From Thermoflexales bacterium (GTDB lineage: Bacteria > Chloroflexota > Anaerolineae > Fen-1058): a stretch of DNA of 12,399 bases. Location: assembly GCA_016931085.1 (NCBI GenBank), contig JAFGFO010000308.1, positions 1 to 12,399 on the forward strand. The letters run 5' to 3'. A program made the translations under genes and the position numbers. Of the stretch, positions 5,391-11,937 are shown piece by piece; position 1 is the stretch's first letter; each line of letters opens with the position of its first letter. The notes under the pieces are model-generated. The model had not been told where the DNA came from. It worked only from the letters and a program-made list of their open reading frames with translations, and searched no databases.

Positions 5391-7131
5391 TCCCTTGCGG
5401 CGTGTCTTGTACATCGATCTGAACCGCCTGCGCTCGTGGGTGAAAGAGCGTCCCGATCTGTTCGAGGCCGGCCTGGGCGGGAGCGGCGTGGGCATCCGCT
5501 TGCTGGACGAGGAGTGCCCCAGGGGCGCTGACCCGCTGAGTCCAGACAACCCCATCATCTTTGCCGTGGGACCGCTGGTGGGGCATTTCCCGCTGGCCTC
5601 CAAGACGGTCGCCACCTTCAAATCGCCCCACACCGGCAACCTGGGCGAGAGCCACGCCGGGGGGCGCAGCGCGGCCGCCATCCGCATGGCTGGCTACGGC
5701 GCGGTGGTCATTCGCGGCGCAAGCTCCCTGCCGCTTTACGTCGTCGTCGAAGGCGACCAGGTGCACTTTCGCGACGCCTCCGCGCTGTGGGGCATGCGCA
5801 GCAGCTACACGATCGGCTCGGTGCTGCGCTCGCGCGAAACGGGCGGCGGCCTGCGCGCCATCATGCGCATCGGGCGCGCCGGCGAGCGCCAGGTGAGCTA
5901 CGCCTGCGTCATCACCGAGACCTACCGCCACTTTGGCCGGCTGGGATTGGGCGCCATTTTTGGCAGCAAGCGCCTCAAGGCGCTGCTCATCAGCGGCAAG
6001 CGCTCGCTGCCGGTGGCGGATCGCAAGGCCTATCGCACGAGCTACGACGAGATTTTCAAGGCCGCCACCGAATCAGAGCTTATGAAAAAGTATTCCGAGC
6101 TGGGCACTTCGATCAACGTCGCCCCGCTGAACGCCATCGGCGGCCTGCCCACCCGTAACTTGCAAAGCGGCCGTTTCGAGGCGGCCGAGGCCATCTCTGG
6201 CGAGCGCCTGGCGGAAGGCTACCTTGGGCGGCGCGTGGCGTGCGCCCACTGCCCGGTGGCCTGTATCCACCTGGTCGCGTTGCGCATCCCTTACCCCAAC
6301 GACCCGTACTTTTACAAAACCGTCATGCTGGGTTACGATCACGAGCCGATCTATGCCATGGGCAGCATGCTGGGTCTGGGCGATGTTCCCGGCATGCTGG
6401 CCGTGATGGACGAGGCCGAGATCCAGGGGCTGGACGTGATGAGCGCCGGGGTCGTGCTGGCCTGGGCCACCGAGGCATTGGAACGCGGCCTGGTCTCTAC
6501 GCAAGAGACGGACGGGCTGCCCCTGGCCTGGGGCGACGCCCCCACCTACATCGAGGCCATCCAGCGGATCACCTCCCAGCCGAACGACTTTTACCGTGCC
6601 CTGGCGCGGGGCGTGGACCACGCCGCGTCGATTTACGGGGGGCAAGAGTTTGCGTTGGCTTTTGGCGGCAACGAGATGCCCGGCTACCACACCGGCCCCG
6701 GCTGCCACCTGGGTTACCTGAGCGGCGCGCGCCATAGCCACCTCGACAGCGCGGGTTACAGCCTGGATCAGAAGGCGGCCGCCAAGGGAGAGACGCTCGC
6801 GCCCGAGCCAGTGGCCGAGGCGCTGCTGGCGGAGGAACGCTGGCGGCAGGTGCTCACCAGCCTGCCCATCTGCCTCTTTGCGCGCGGCATCTATACGCCT
6901 GAGGTGGTGCAGCGGGCGTTGGCGGCAGTCGGCTTTGAGTGGTCTGTCGAGGAGCTTGAGACACTCGGCCGGGAGATCCTGCGCGCCAAGCACGCCTTCA
7001 AGACCCGCGAGGGCTTCGACATGGCCCAATTGCGCTTGCCGCGCCGCATCTTTGAGACGCCCGCCCCGGCCGGCCCCTTCGACGAGGACTTTATGCGGCG
7101 TGCCCTGGCCCACTTTGCCAGTAAATTGTAG
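5371..7131 (+). CDS. Aldehyde:ferredoxin oxidoreductase (AOR family, tungsten-bispterin)
   Basis: A 586-residue enzyme of the tungsten AOR family, which oxidises aldehydes to carboxylates or, with low-potential electrons, runs in reverse. The N-terminal fold shows family signatures: LYIDLN (13-18), GLGGSGVGIRLL (34-45), NPIIFAVGPL (60-69) and KSPHTGNLGESHAGGRSA (84-101). The [4Fe-4S] ligands are C291, C294 and C298 (CAHCPVAC) plus C501 (SLPICLF). In the latter the usual Asp of the DxxGLC motif appears replaced by Thr (TSLPIC). H455/H457 (GARHSHLD) lie near where the active-site His is expected. ATG 5371 is fixed by GAGGAGG at 5358-5364. An open frame extends upstream to 4981, but only as an out-of-frame shadow of the ferredoxin gene. 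Substrate cannot be deduced. No tungsten-cofactor genes are present. Confidence 0.92.
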   Translation: MPGLSADPLRRVLYIDLNRLRSWVKERPDLFEAGLGGSGVGIRLLDEECPRGADPLSPDNPIIFAVGPLVGHFPLASKTVATFKSPHTGNLGESHAGGRSAAAIRMAGYGAVVIRGASSLPLYVVVEGDQVHFRDASALWGMRSSYTIGSVLRSRETGGGLRAIMRIGRAGERQVSYACVITETYRHFGRLGLGAIFGSKRLKALLISGKRSLPVADRKAYRTSYDEIFKAATESELMKKYSELGTSINVAPLNAIGGLPTRNLQSGRFEAAEAISGERLAEGYLGRRVACAHCPVACIHLVALRIPYPNDPYFYKTVMLGYDHEPIYAMGSMLGLGDVPGMLAVMDEAEIQGLDVMSAGVVLAWATEALERGLVSTQETDGLPLAWGDAPTYIEAIQRITSQPNDFYRALARGVDHAASIYGGQEFALAFGGNEMPGYHTGPGCHLGYLSGARHSHLDSAGYSLDQKAAAKGETLAPEPVAEALLAEERWRQVLTSLPICLFARGIYTPEVVQRALAAVGFEWSVEELETLGREILRAKHAFKTREGFDMAQLRLPRRIFETPAPAGPFDEDFMRRALAHFASKL

Positions 7132-7148
7132 GAAAACCGGTCGAGATG

Positions 7149-7157
7149 TGATATAAT
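7149..7157 (+). promoter_or_regulatory. Extended -10 promoter upstream of the isoaspartate methyltransferase
   Basis: TGA followed by a consensus TATAAT (7152-7157) forms an extended -10 element just after the AOR stop. No good -35 is seen at 17 bp; the nearest TTGTAG is 20 bp away. Transcription would start near 7164, giving a leader of about 75 nt. Confidence 0.55.
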
Positions 7158-7239
7158 AGAGGCGATGAGACGAAAGCACACGAGATTGGCCACTCTGTGT
7201 CTCGGCTATTCGTAGTAGCGGTTGATTTGAGCACATTGT

Positions 7240-8007
7240 ATGCGTGCAAAGCTTCGATTTCAACAGGCCATTCCGATGGCCCAGTGTTTTTTGGTCTTGG
7301 CGCTCTGCCTATCCAACTGCACACCTTCCACGCCAAGCTTGCCGGCTGCCACGGACTCTTCCAAGGCCCTTACACCTGATCCCTACGTCAATCTTCGCCA
7401 GGCGATGGTGGCTGACCAGATCAAGGCACGCTATATAGAGGACCCAGAGGTGCTTATGGTGTTAGAACTCGTTCCCCGTCACTTGTTCGTGCCTGAAGAA
7501 TACGTCGACCAGGCCTACGAGGATCACCCGCTGCCGATCGGCTACGGGCAGACCATCAGCCAGCCGTATATCGTGGGCCTGATGACGGACGAGCTCCAGC
7601 TCAAGGCCGGCGACAAGGTGCTGGAAATCGGCACCGGCTCTGGTTACCAGGCGGCGGTGCTGGCCGCCTTGGGCTTCGAGGTGTACAGCGTCGAGATCAT
7701 CCCCGAGCTGGCCCAGGCCGCCGACGAGCGGCTCAAGGCATTGAACTACCCCGTGCAAGTCAAGTTGGGCGATGGCTACTTGGGCTGGGAGGAACACGCC
7801 CCCTACGATGCCATCATCGTGACCGCCGCGCCCGACCACGTGCCGCAGCCCCTGGTCAAGCAGCTCAAGGAAGGCGGGCGGCTGGTCATCCCGGTCGGGC
7901 CTGTCGGCGGCTATCAAAAGCTGTGGCGTTTCACCAAGGTGGGCAAGGAGCTGCAGGCACACGACCTGGGCGGCGTGTTGTTCGTGCCGTTGGTGAGGGA
8001 AAAGTAG
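7240..8007 (+). CDS. pcm: Protein-L-isoaspartate O-methyltransferase with probable export/lipoprotein signal
   Basis: A 255-residue protein repair enzyme that methylates isoaspartyl residues with S-adenosylmethionine. Family signatures are present: MVADQI (56-61), PRHLFVPE (79-86), PLPIGYGQTISQPYIV (97-112), the SAM-binding VLEIGTGSGYQAAVLAAL (127-144), and YDAIIVTAAP (189-198). The first 27 residues are unusual for the normally cytosolic family. A basic start (MRAKLR) is followed by a hydrophobic stretch and LSNC27, a near-lipobox, then a Ser/Thr/Pro-rich linker (28-46). It may therefore be exported and lipid-anchored, although Asn before Cys is atypical. The ribosome site for ATG 7240 is weak. 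ATG 7276 is an alternative start that would drop the basic residues. The gene has its own promoter and is probably not part of the AOR operon. Confidence 0.88.
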   Translation: MRAKLRFQQAIPMAQCFLVLALCLSNCTPSTPSLPAATDSSKALTPDPYVNLRQAMVADQIKARYIEDPEVLMVLELVPRHLFVPEEYVDQAYEDHPLPIGYGQTISQPYIVGLMTDELQLKAGDKVLEIGTGSGYQAAVLAALGFEVYSVEIIPELAQAADERLKALNYPVQVKLGDGYLGWEEHAPYDAIIVTAAPDHVPQPLVKQLKEGGRLVIPVGPVGGYQKLWRFTKVGKELQAHDLGGVLFVPLVREK

Positions 8008-8011
8008 GTAG

Positions 8012-8380
8012 TAGGAAGGGATTGGCCGTCACCAGGTGCATGCTCTCTGAAATCATGCCCTGAATCAGGTGCACAGTCAGATCCTGTGGATCTGGCGAGA
8101 ATTCTCCGGCCTCTATCTCTTGCTGCAAGAGTTGCTTGAGCAACTCGCTGTAGGCGTCGCGGAAGGCCAGCTCGGCAATCTCGTACTTGTAGCGAAACTC
8201 GAAGGCGTCGTTGCCTTTGAGCCACTTTCTCGCCTCGGCAAAGATCATGTGGATCAGGCTGGACAGCTTTTGCTCGGTGGTGGGGAGCTGGGCCAGCTTC
8301 TTTTCCATCCCCTTCATATATGGAATGTTGCGAACCTTGCAACACGCCGCCTTTATACTGGGATCAAATGTTGCAGACAA
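8012..8380 (-). pseudogene. Remnant of a TetR-family regulator (C-terminal ligand domain only)
   Basis: The minus-strand frame from 8380 down encodes about 120 residues resembling the helical C-terminal domain of TetR regulators, for example EQKLSSLIHMIFAEA, ELLKQLLQQEIEAGEFSPD and LTVHLIQGMISESMHLV. The N-terminal helix-turn-helix is missing. Upstream (8381 onward) is a repeat, not a continuation. The 3' side lacks a stop until inside the convergent methyltransferase gene, so the frame past about 8012 is chance. Internal ATGs exist at 8317 and 8308, but a product would lack DNA binding. Best read as a decayed gene whose 5' end was lost at the repeat junction. It could still be an expressed fragment. 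Confidence 0.55.
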
Positions 8381-8477
8381 TTCGATCCGATGGAGGATAC
8401 TGTAAGCTGGCCAAGGTGCAAGCGATGGCGCGGCACAGCGATCGTTGCAGGCGATTCGATCCGATGGAGGATACTGT
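8371..8477. repeat. Pair of 33-bp direct repeats, 41 bp apart
   Basis: Copy 1 is 8371-8403 and copy 2 is 8445-8477. They differ at two positions near the start (8377 and 8379 versus 8451 and 8453). The last 24 bp, beginning ATTCGATCCGATGG, are identical. The core contains ATCC...GGAT, a small inverted repeat. Copy 1 abuts the broken 5' end of the TetR remnant; copy 2 ends 24 bp before the HEPN gene stop. No transposase is present. This could be a duplication left by recombination or a short non-autonomous element. Confidence 0.75.
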
Positions 8478-8500
8478 GTGTGGGTTTCGGGCAGGCAACT

Positions 8501-8905
8501 TTAGCGTTGGGCGCCGGCTTCTTGCAAGTATTGCTTCAGTCGTTTGACAAAGCGTTCGGCATCCGCCAGGCGTTGGTAAGCCATCTCATCGGTGACGACG
8601 GCCCTATCATTATAGTCGCTGTCTTCGCGCGTCTTGCGCAGCAGGACGTAGAGCCGCCCGTATTCAATCTCAACGCGCCCGCTCTTGATAAACAGTTCGT
8701 GAAAAGCGGCTTCAACACCCGTGTGCCTGACGCGCGTTACGTCGAGCGTGAGCAACGCGGCCGTTGTCATCAAGAACGCCGCATAGTAGGCGCGTGAGCA
8801 AGCGATGCGATATAACCCGGCCTCGATAAGGTTACGCGCGGCGCGCAGCTCTTCCTCAGCACGTTCTACGCGGATGTCGATGATGGCAAGGGCTGCTTTG
8901 TCCAT
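8501..8905 (-). CDS. HEPN-domain protein, putative toxin of a HEPN/MNT pair
   Basis: A 134-residue all-helical protein of the HEPN (UPF0332-like) type. Visible features are the CSRAYYAAF helix (36-44), RHTGVEAAF (60-68) and REDSDYND (93-100), matching the S-R-Y-Y-A-x-F, H-x-G-V and R-x4-DY elements of these proteins. HEPN domains paired with MNT proteins act in known systems as RNA-cleaving toxins neutralised by the MNT partner. ATG at 8905 has GGAG about 7-8 bp upstream and lies 40 bp inside the end of the MNT gene, so expression is coupled. The canonical RX4-6H ribonuclease motif is not obvious; RHTG (60-63) could supply a histidine. Activity is therefore inference. Confidence 0.82.
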   Translation of the reverse strand: MDKAALAIIDIRVERAEEELRAARNLIEAGLYRIACSRAYYAAFLMTTAALLTLDVTRVRHTGVEAAFHELFIKSGRVEIEYGRLYVLLRKTREDSDYNDRAVVTDEMAYQRLADAERFVKRLKQYLQEAGAQR

Positions 8906-9249
8906 AAATCTACTCCGTCGGTGCGGATGTGGCGGTAAATCGGAGCATTATGCTCCTGCCACCAGCTATATTCGGTTACATCCACCACCAGCGGCGAGAG
9001 AATGACGCCATGCTCTAGCATCGGCTCGAACGCGGTCAGCGCCACTGCGTCTCTGAATCGCCAGTCGCCGTCCCTCAACACCACCAGCACGTCCAAATCG
9101 GACTCGGCGTCAGCATCTCCGCGTGCCTTTGAGCCAAACAGCACAACACGCTCCAATTGCTCAGCGTATTGTTCACACAGCCGGGTGATGAAGGCATCTA
9201 GCGCTGCTTGTTCGTTCGTCGTAAGATGACTTGACCCTCTCTCATCCAT
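8866..9249 (-). CDS. MNT-type minimal nucleotidyltransferase, putative antitoxin
   Basis: A 127-residue nucleotidyltransferase of the polymerase-beta superfamily. The GS-x-x-x-G...D-x-D signature is intact: G39-S40, G44, D51 and D53 in FGSKARGDADAESDLDVLVV. A likely third acidic residue is D90 (LVVDV). In studied HEPN/MNT modules such a protein blocks or nucleotidylates the HEPN toxin; whether this one does is inferred. It is the first gene of the minus-strand pair and overlaps the HEPN gene by 40 bp. No convincing ribosome site is seen: AAAGG lies only 1-2 bp from ATG 9249. Because the -10 element is 6 bp from the ATG, the transcript may be leaderless. Confidence 0.85.
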   Translation of the reverse strand: MDERGSSHLTTNEQAALDAFITRLCEQYAEQLERVVLFGSKARGDADAESDLDVLVVLRDGDWRFRDAVALTAFEPMLEHGVILSPLVVDVTEYSWWQEHNAPIYRHIRTDGVDLWTKQPLPSSTSA

Positions 9250-9255
9250 GCCTTT

Positions 9256-9284
9256 ATGATACCATTTTTTACCCCCGGAGGCAA
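9256..9284 (-). promoter_or_regulatory. Sigma70-type promoter of the MNT/HEPN pair
   Basis: Read on the minus strand, TTGCCT (-35, 9279-9284) and TATCAT (-10, 9256-9261) are separated by exactly 17 bp. The -10 ends only 6 bp before the MNT ATG, placing the expected transcription start at or next to the start codon. Confidence 0.6.
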
Positions 9285-9380
9285 TCCGTAAGAGGATCGC
9301 GTCGCTTTATGTGCAATCCTTAGCTGCCCTGGGTGCGCGATCACACGCACTCGGTTGGTCGAGTTTTCACACCTGACTTG

Positions 9381-11816
9381 TTATAGATCTGTTATACCGC
9401 TCGCCACCAACGCCGCGCCATAGCAGGCCGCGCCTGCCAGCAAAACGGCCGAAAAGCCGGCCGACAAGGCCAGCATCGCCGCGCCCACGCTGGCAATGAC
9501 CGACAGCGCCCCGTTGATGGCCCACGCCCAGGGGATCAGCTCCGGCGAAGCGCGTTCCAGCCGGGCCAGCCCGGCCGGGAAGGGGACACCCATCAAAAAG
9601 CCCAACGGTGCCAGGCCGAGCACGCTCAGCCCAAAACGCGCGCCAAGCGGCCAGCCCAGGGCTGCCCGGGTGAGCGCCTCGACAACCCACGGGTAGACCA
9701 GCGCCAGGCCGGCCAGTCCACCCAGCGCGGCGCGCAGCGGCACGCGCCGTGAAGCCCAACTGCCCAGCCCAGAGAACAGCAGCAGCCCAAACACGACCGC
9801 GCTGATCGCGTACACCGGCCTTTCGAGCAGCAGGATGAAGCGCTGCACCAGCGGGATTTCCACGCCCATGAAACCCAGGCCCAACGCGCCAAAGTAGATC
9901 AGAGTACGCACGCGCGCGTCCCCACCCGGCTTGGGACGCTCCTGCGCAGCGCCCGCGATCTTGACAAGCGGCAGCACGATGAGCAGACCGGCCGCCACCG
10001 TCACCAATCCCAGCAGCGCCGCCAACACGAAATAGCCGGCCCCGCCGAAGGGCTGCCAGGTGTGCCCGATCTGCGCCAGCACGTGACCGGCCTGCGACCA
10101 GCGAAAATAATGCCCAAAGAATGGCCGGTCGTCGGTGGGCGGCGTCACGTCGAAGGGGTAATCGGCCAGGATGCGCAGCGGGTCGGGGCTGCTCGACAAC
10201 TGACTGAAGGTGCGAAAGTAAGCGTCGTCGATCAAGACGTTGTAGCGATTGGCCTGGCCGGCTTCCAGGCCGGGCGCGGCCGCCAGGTCGAACTTGTGCC
10301 GGGCGGCAAAGGCGCGCACCTGTTCCAACTCGCCCGCCTCGAACGCGCCGCGCTTGAGCACTACGGTCATGGTGCGATAGCCGCGCAGCGCAATCAGGCT
10401 GCGGCCAGGGTCGAGCCCGGCCCGCCGGGCGGCGTTCAGAGCCAGTCCAAAGGCGCGCAGCTCCTCGCTGGGCGGCTCTTGCAGCCAACGCGTGACGACC
10501 AGCAGTCCGCCCTCTTCCAACTGTGCCACGTAATCGTCGAAAGCCTCCTGGGTCAGCGTATAGTCCTCGGCCAGGCTGTACGCGCCTGATGTGACGGGAC
10601 GGTAGGCGGCCGCCAGCGACAGCACGACGACGTCGTAGCCTTGGCTCGAGCGGCGCACATAGCCACGCACGCTTTCGTTCAGCACCCCCACGTGTGGATC
10701 GTCGTATAGGCTGCCCGTCCAGCGCACGGCCTCCACCGCCAGCGGGTTGGGCTCCACGGCGGTGACCGAAGCCGCCCCGCCGGCCAAAGCGGCCAGCACA
10801 TCCAGCCCACCGCGGGCGTCCAACACCAGCACGCTCGCGCCCGGCCGCAGATCGTAAGCGACCCGGCCCGGCAGCGCGGCGGCAAAGCCGGCCTCCTCCG
10901 GGCTGGCGTGCGTGATGGGGCTGAGGTCGTCGCCGTCAAAGGTCAGCCCATCCTGGGGCGGCAGTTCGCCCGTGTAGGCAAAGCTGAGGCCGGGCAGCGA
11001 GCGCAGGGAACTTCCGCTGATCGTGTCCACACGCGAGTAGGCATTCCACCGGCTCCAGTGCAGGCTGACGCCGGGCTGGTTCAGCGCCTGGCTGAGCTGC
11101 TTGTAAGGCGACAGGCGCACCGGCACGAAAGGCGGGCTTGGCAGCTCTGCCACGCTTGTCATGGCGATCGCTGTAATAATGAGGAACAGCAGTCCAAAAT
11201 CGGCCGGCCTCGTCCATGCCTCTCTCACACTGACTTGATCGCTGCTCCCTGTCTCCAGCCGTGAATTACACAGGAGCAGCGCCGCCAGGGCGGCCGCCAG
11301 CGCGCACAGCGCAAAGGTGCCCTGGATGCCCGGCGTGTTCCCCAAAGCCAGCGGGGCGAACAGGCAGCCGGCCGCCGAGCCAGCCAGGTTGGCCGCGTAA
11401 AAACGGTGAGCCGCCTGTGGGCGGGCGGCCAAAGGCCAGGCGACGACCAGGCCGCCGAGCAGGAAGGGCAGCGCCAGGCCGAGATACAAGGCCAGCAGGT
11501 AAAGCAATTGGCGGCGGTCCCAGGCCAGGGTGAACGAATCGAAGGGCAGGGTGTTGGCCAGTGCGTAACTGACCATCATGCTGAAGGACGCCGCCAGCGC
11601 CAGCCATCCCAGGCGAATCGGCGACAGGCTGCGCTTGAGCGCCGGGAAGGCCGCCAGCAGTGATCCGCTGGCAGCGCTGCCCAGCAGGGCCAGGCTGATC
11701 GACAAGAAGGCAAAGTGATAGAACTGGGCCAGCGAAAAGAGGCGCACCAACGCCACTTCAAAGGCCAGCGCCGCCGCCGAGATCAAGCCAAGGCCAAGAT
11801 ACGCAGAGTAACGCAT
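9381..11816 (-). CDS. Polytopic membrane protein with a spermidine-synthase/methyltransferase-like core
   Basis: An 811-residue three-part protein. The N-terminus (1-220) has about six membrane segments, for example 5-20, 36-56, 70-90, 106-130 and 165-183, plus a segment near 207-222. The soluble centre (about 235-565) carries a Rossmann motif, VLVLDARGGLDVLAAL (329-344), with acidic E355 after the next strand (VTAVEPNP). The C-terminus (about 593-811) has about six more segments, including the WAWAINGALSV signature (763-773) of membrane-embedded spermidine-synthase-like proteins. In true aminopropyltransferases the strand corresponding to YDVVVLS (394-400) ends in a catalytic Asp; here it is Ser400. 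Polyamine synthesis is thus doubtful, and a different transferase or a transport role is possible. ATG 11816 has no clear ribosome site but lies 11 bp from a strong -10. Confidence 0.82.
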   Translation of the reverse strand: MRYSAYLGLGLISAAALAFEVALVRLFSLAQFYHFAFLSISLALLGSAASGSLLAAFPALKRSLSPIRLGWLALAASFSMMVSYALANTLPFDSFTLAWDRRQLLYLLALYLGLALPFLLGGLVVAWPLAARPQAAHRFYAANLAGSAAGCLFAPLALGNTPGIQGTFALCALAAALAALLLCNSRLETGSSDQVSVREAWTRPADFGLLFLIITAIAMTSVAELPSPPFVPVRLSPYKQLSQALNQPGVSLHWSRWNAYSRVDTISGSSLRSLPGLSFAYTGELPPQDGLTFDGDDLSPITHASPEEAGFAAALPGRVAYDLRPGASVLVLDARGGLDVLAALAGGAASVTAVEPNPLAVEAVRWTGSLYDDPHVGVLNESVRGYVRRSSQGYDVVVLSLAAAYRPVTSGAYSLAEDYTLTQEAFDDYVAQLEEGGLLVVTRWLQEPPSEELRAFGLALNAARRAGLDPGRSLIALRGYRTMTVVLKRGAFEAGELEQVRAFAARHKFDLAAAPGLEAGQANRYNVLIDDAYFRTFSQLSSSPDPLRILADYPFDVTPPTDDRPFFGHYFRWSQAGHVLAQIGHTWQPFGGAGYFVLAALLGLVTVAAGLLIVLPLVKIAGAAQERPKPGGDARVRTLIYFGALGLGFMGVEIPLVQRFILLLERPVYAISAVVFGLLLFSGLGSWASRRVPLRAALGGLAGLALVYPWVVEALTRAALGWPLGARFGLSVLGLAPLGFLMGVPFPAGLARLERASPELIPWAWAINGALSVIASVGAAMLALSAGFSAVLLAGAACYGAALVASGITDL

Positions 11817-11827
11817 CGCTGTTATGC

Positions 11828-11856
11828 ATTGTAAGCCAGGCGTGCTGTCTTGTCAA
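11828..11856 (-). promoter_or_regulatory. Near-consensus sigma70-type promoter of the membrane protein gene
   Basis: On the minus strand, TTGACA (-35, 11851-11856; perfect consensus) and TACAAT (-10, 11828-11833) are spaced 17 bp apart. The -10 ends 11 bp before ATG 11816, so the leader would be only about 5 nt. Confidence 0.7.
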
Positions 11857-11860
11857 TGCG

Positions 11861-11889
11861 GTAGAGACGTAGCATGGCTACGTCTCTAC
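11861..11889. repeat. Perfect 13-bp hairpin repeat between divergent promoters
   Basis: GTAGAGACGTAGC (11861-11873) and its exact reverse complement GCTACGTCTCTAC (11877-11889) flank a 3-nt ATG loop. Closely similar GTAGAGACGT...ACGTCTCTAC palindromes are, from memory, dispersed in cyanobacteria and other phyla as MITE- or REP-like elements. The element lies 4 bp from the leftward -35 (ends 11856) and 2 bp from the rightward -35 (begins 11892). It could insulate the two transcripts or bind a regulator; it has no T-tract. Confidence 0.8.
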
Positions 11890-11891
11890 TG

Positions 11892-11920
11892 TTGCCTCTT
11901 GCCCTTTTTAGGGGTATAAT
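11892..11920 (+). promoter_or_regulatory. Near-consensus sigma70-type promoter of ruvB
   Basis: TTGCCT (-35, 11892-11897) and a perfect TATAAT (-10, 11915-11920) are spaced 17 bp apart. Transcription would start near 11927, giving a leader of about 11 nt with no Shine-Dalgarno sequence before ATG 11938. Confidence 0.7.
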
Positions 11921-11937
11921 GAGCAATTGAGCACACT

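Noticed and set aside
7165..7215. 16-codon leader reading frame (MRRKHTRLATLCLGYS) after the 7152 promoter
   Set aside because: In frame with the methyltransferase but followed by several stops; no attenuator hairpin or amino-acid run, so there is too little to support a leader peptide.
6073..7263. Minus-strand open frame of 396 codons
   Set aside because: Antisense to the AOR gene; composition fits a mirror of coding bias and no domain is seen.
8371..8477. Possible minimal CRISPR array (33-bp repeats, 41-bp spacer)
   Set aside because: Only two copies, no third degenerate copy on either side, no leader and no cas genes. Treated as a simple direct repeat.
9333..9350. Small hairpin GTGCG/CGCAC between the membrane protein and MNT genes
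   Set aside because: Only a 5-bp stem with an 8-nt loop and no T-tract on the minus strand; not enough for a terminator call.
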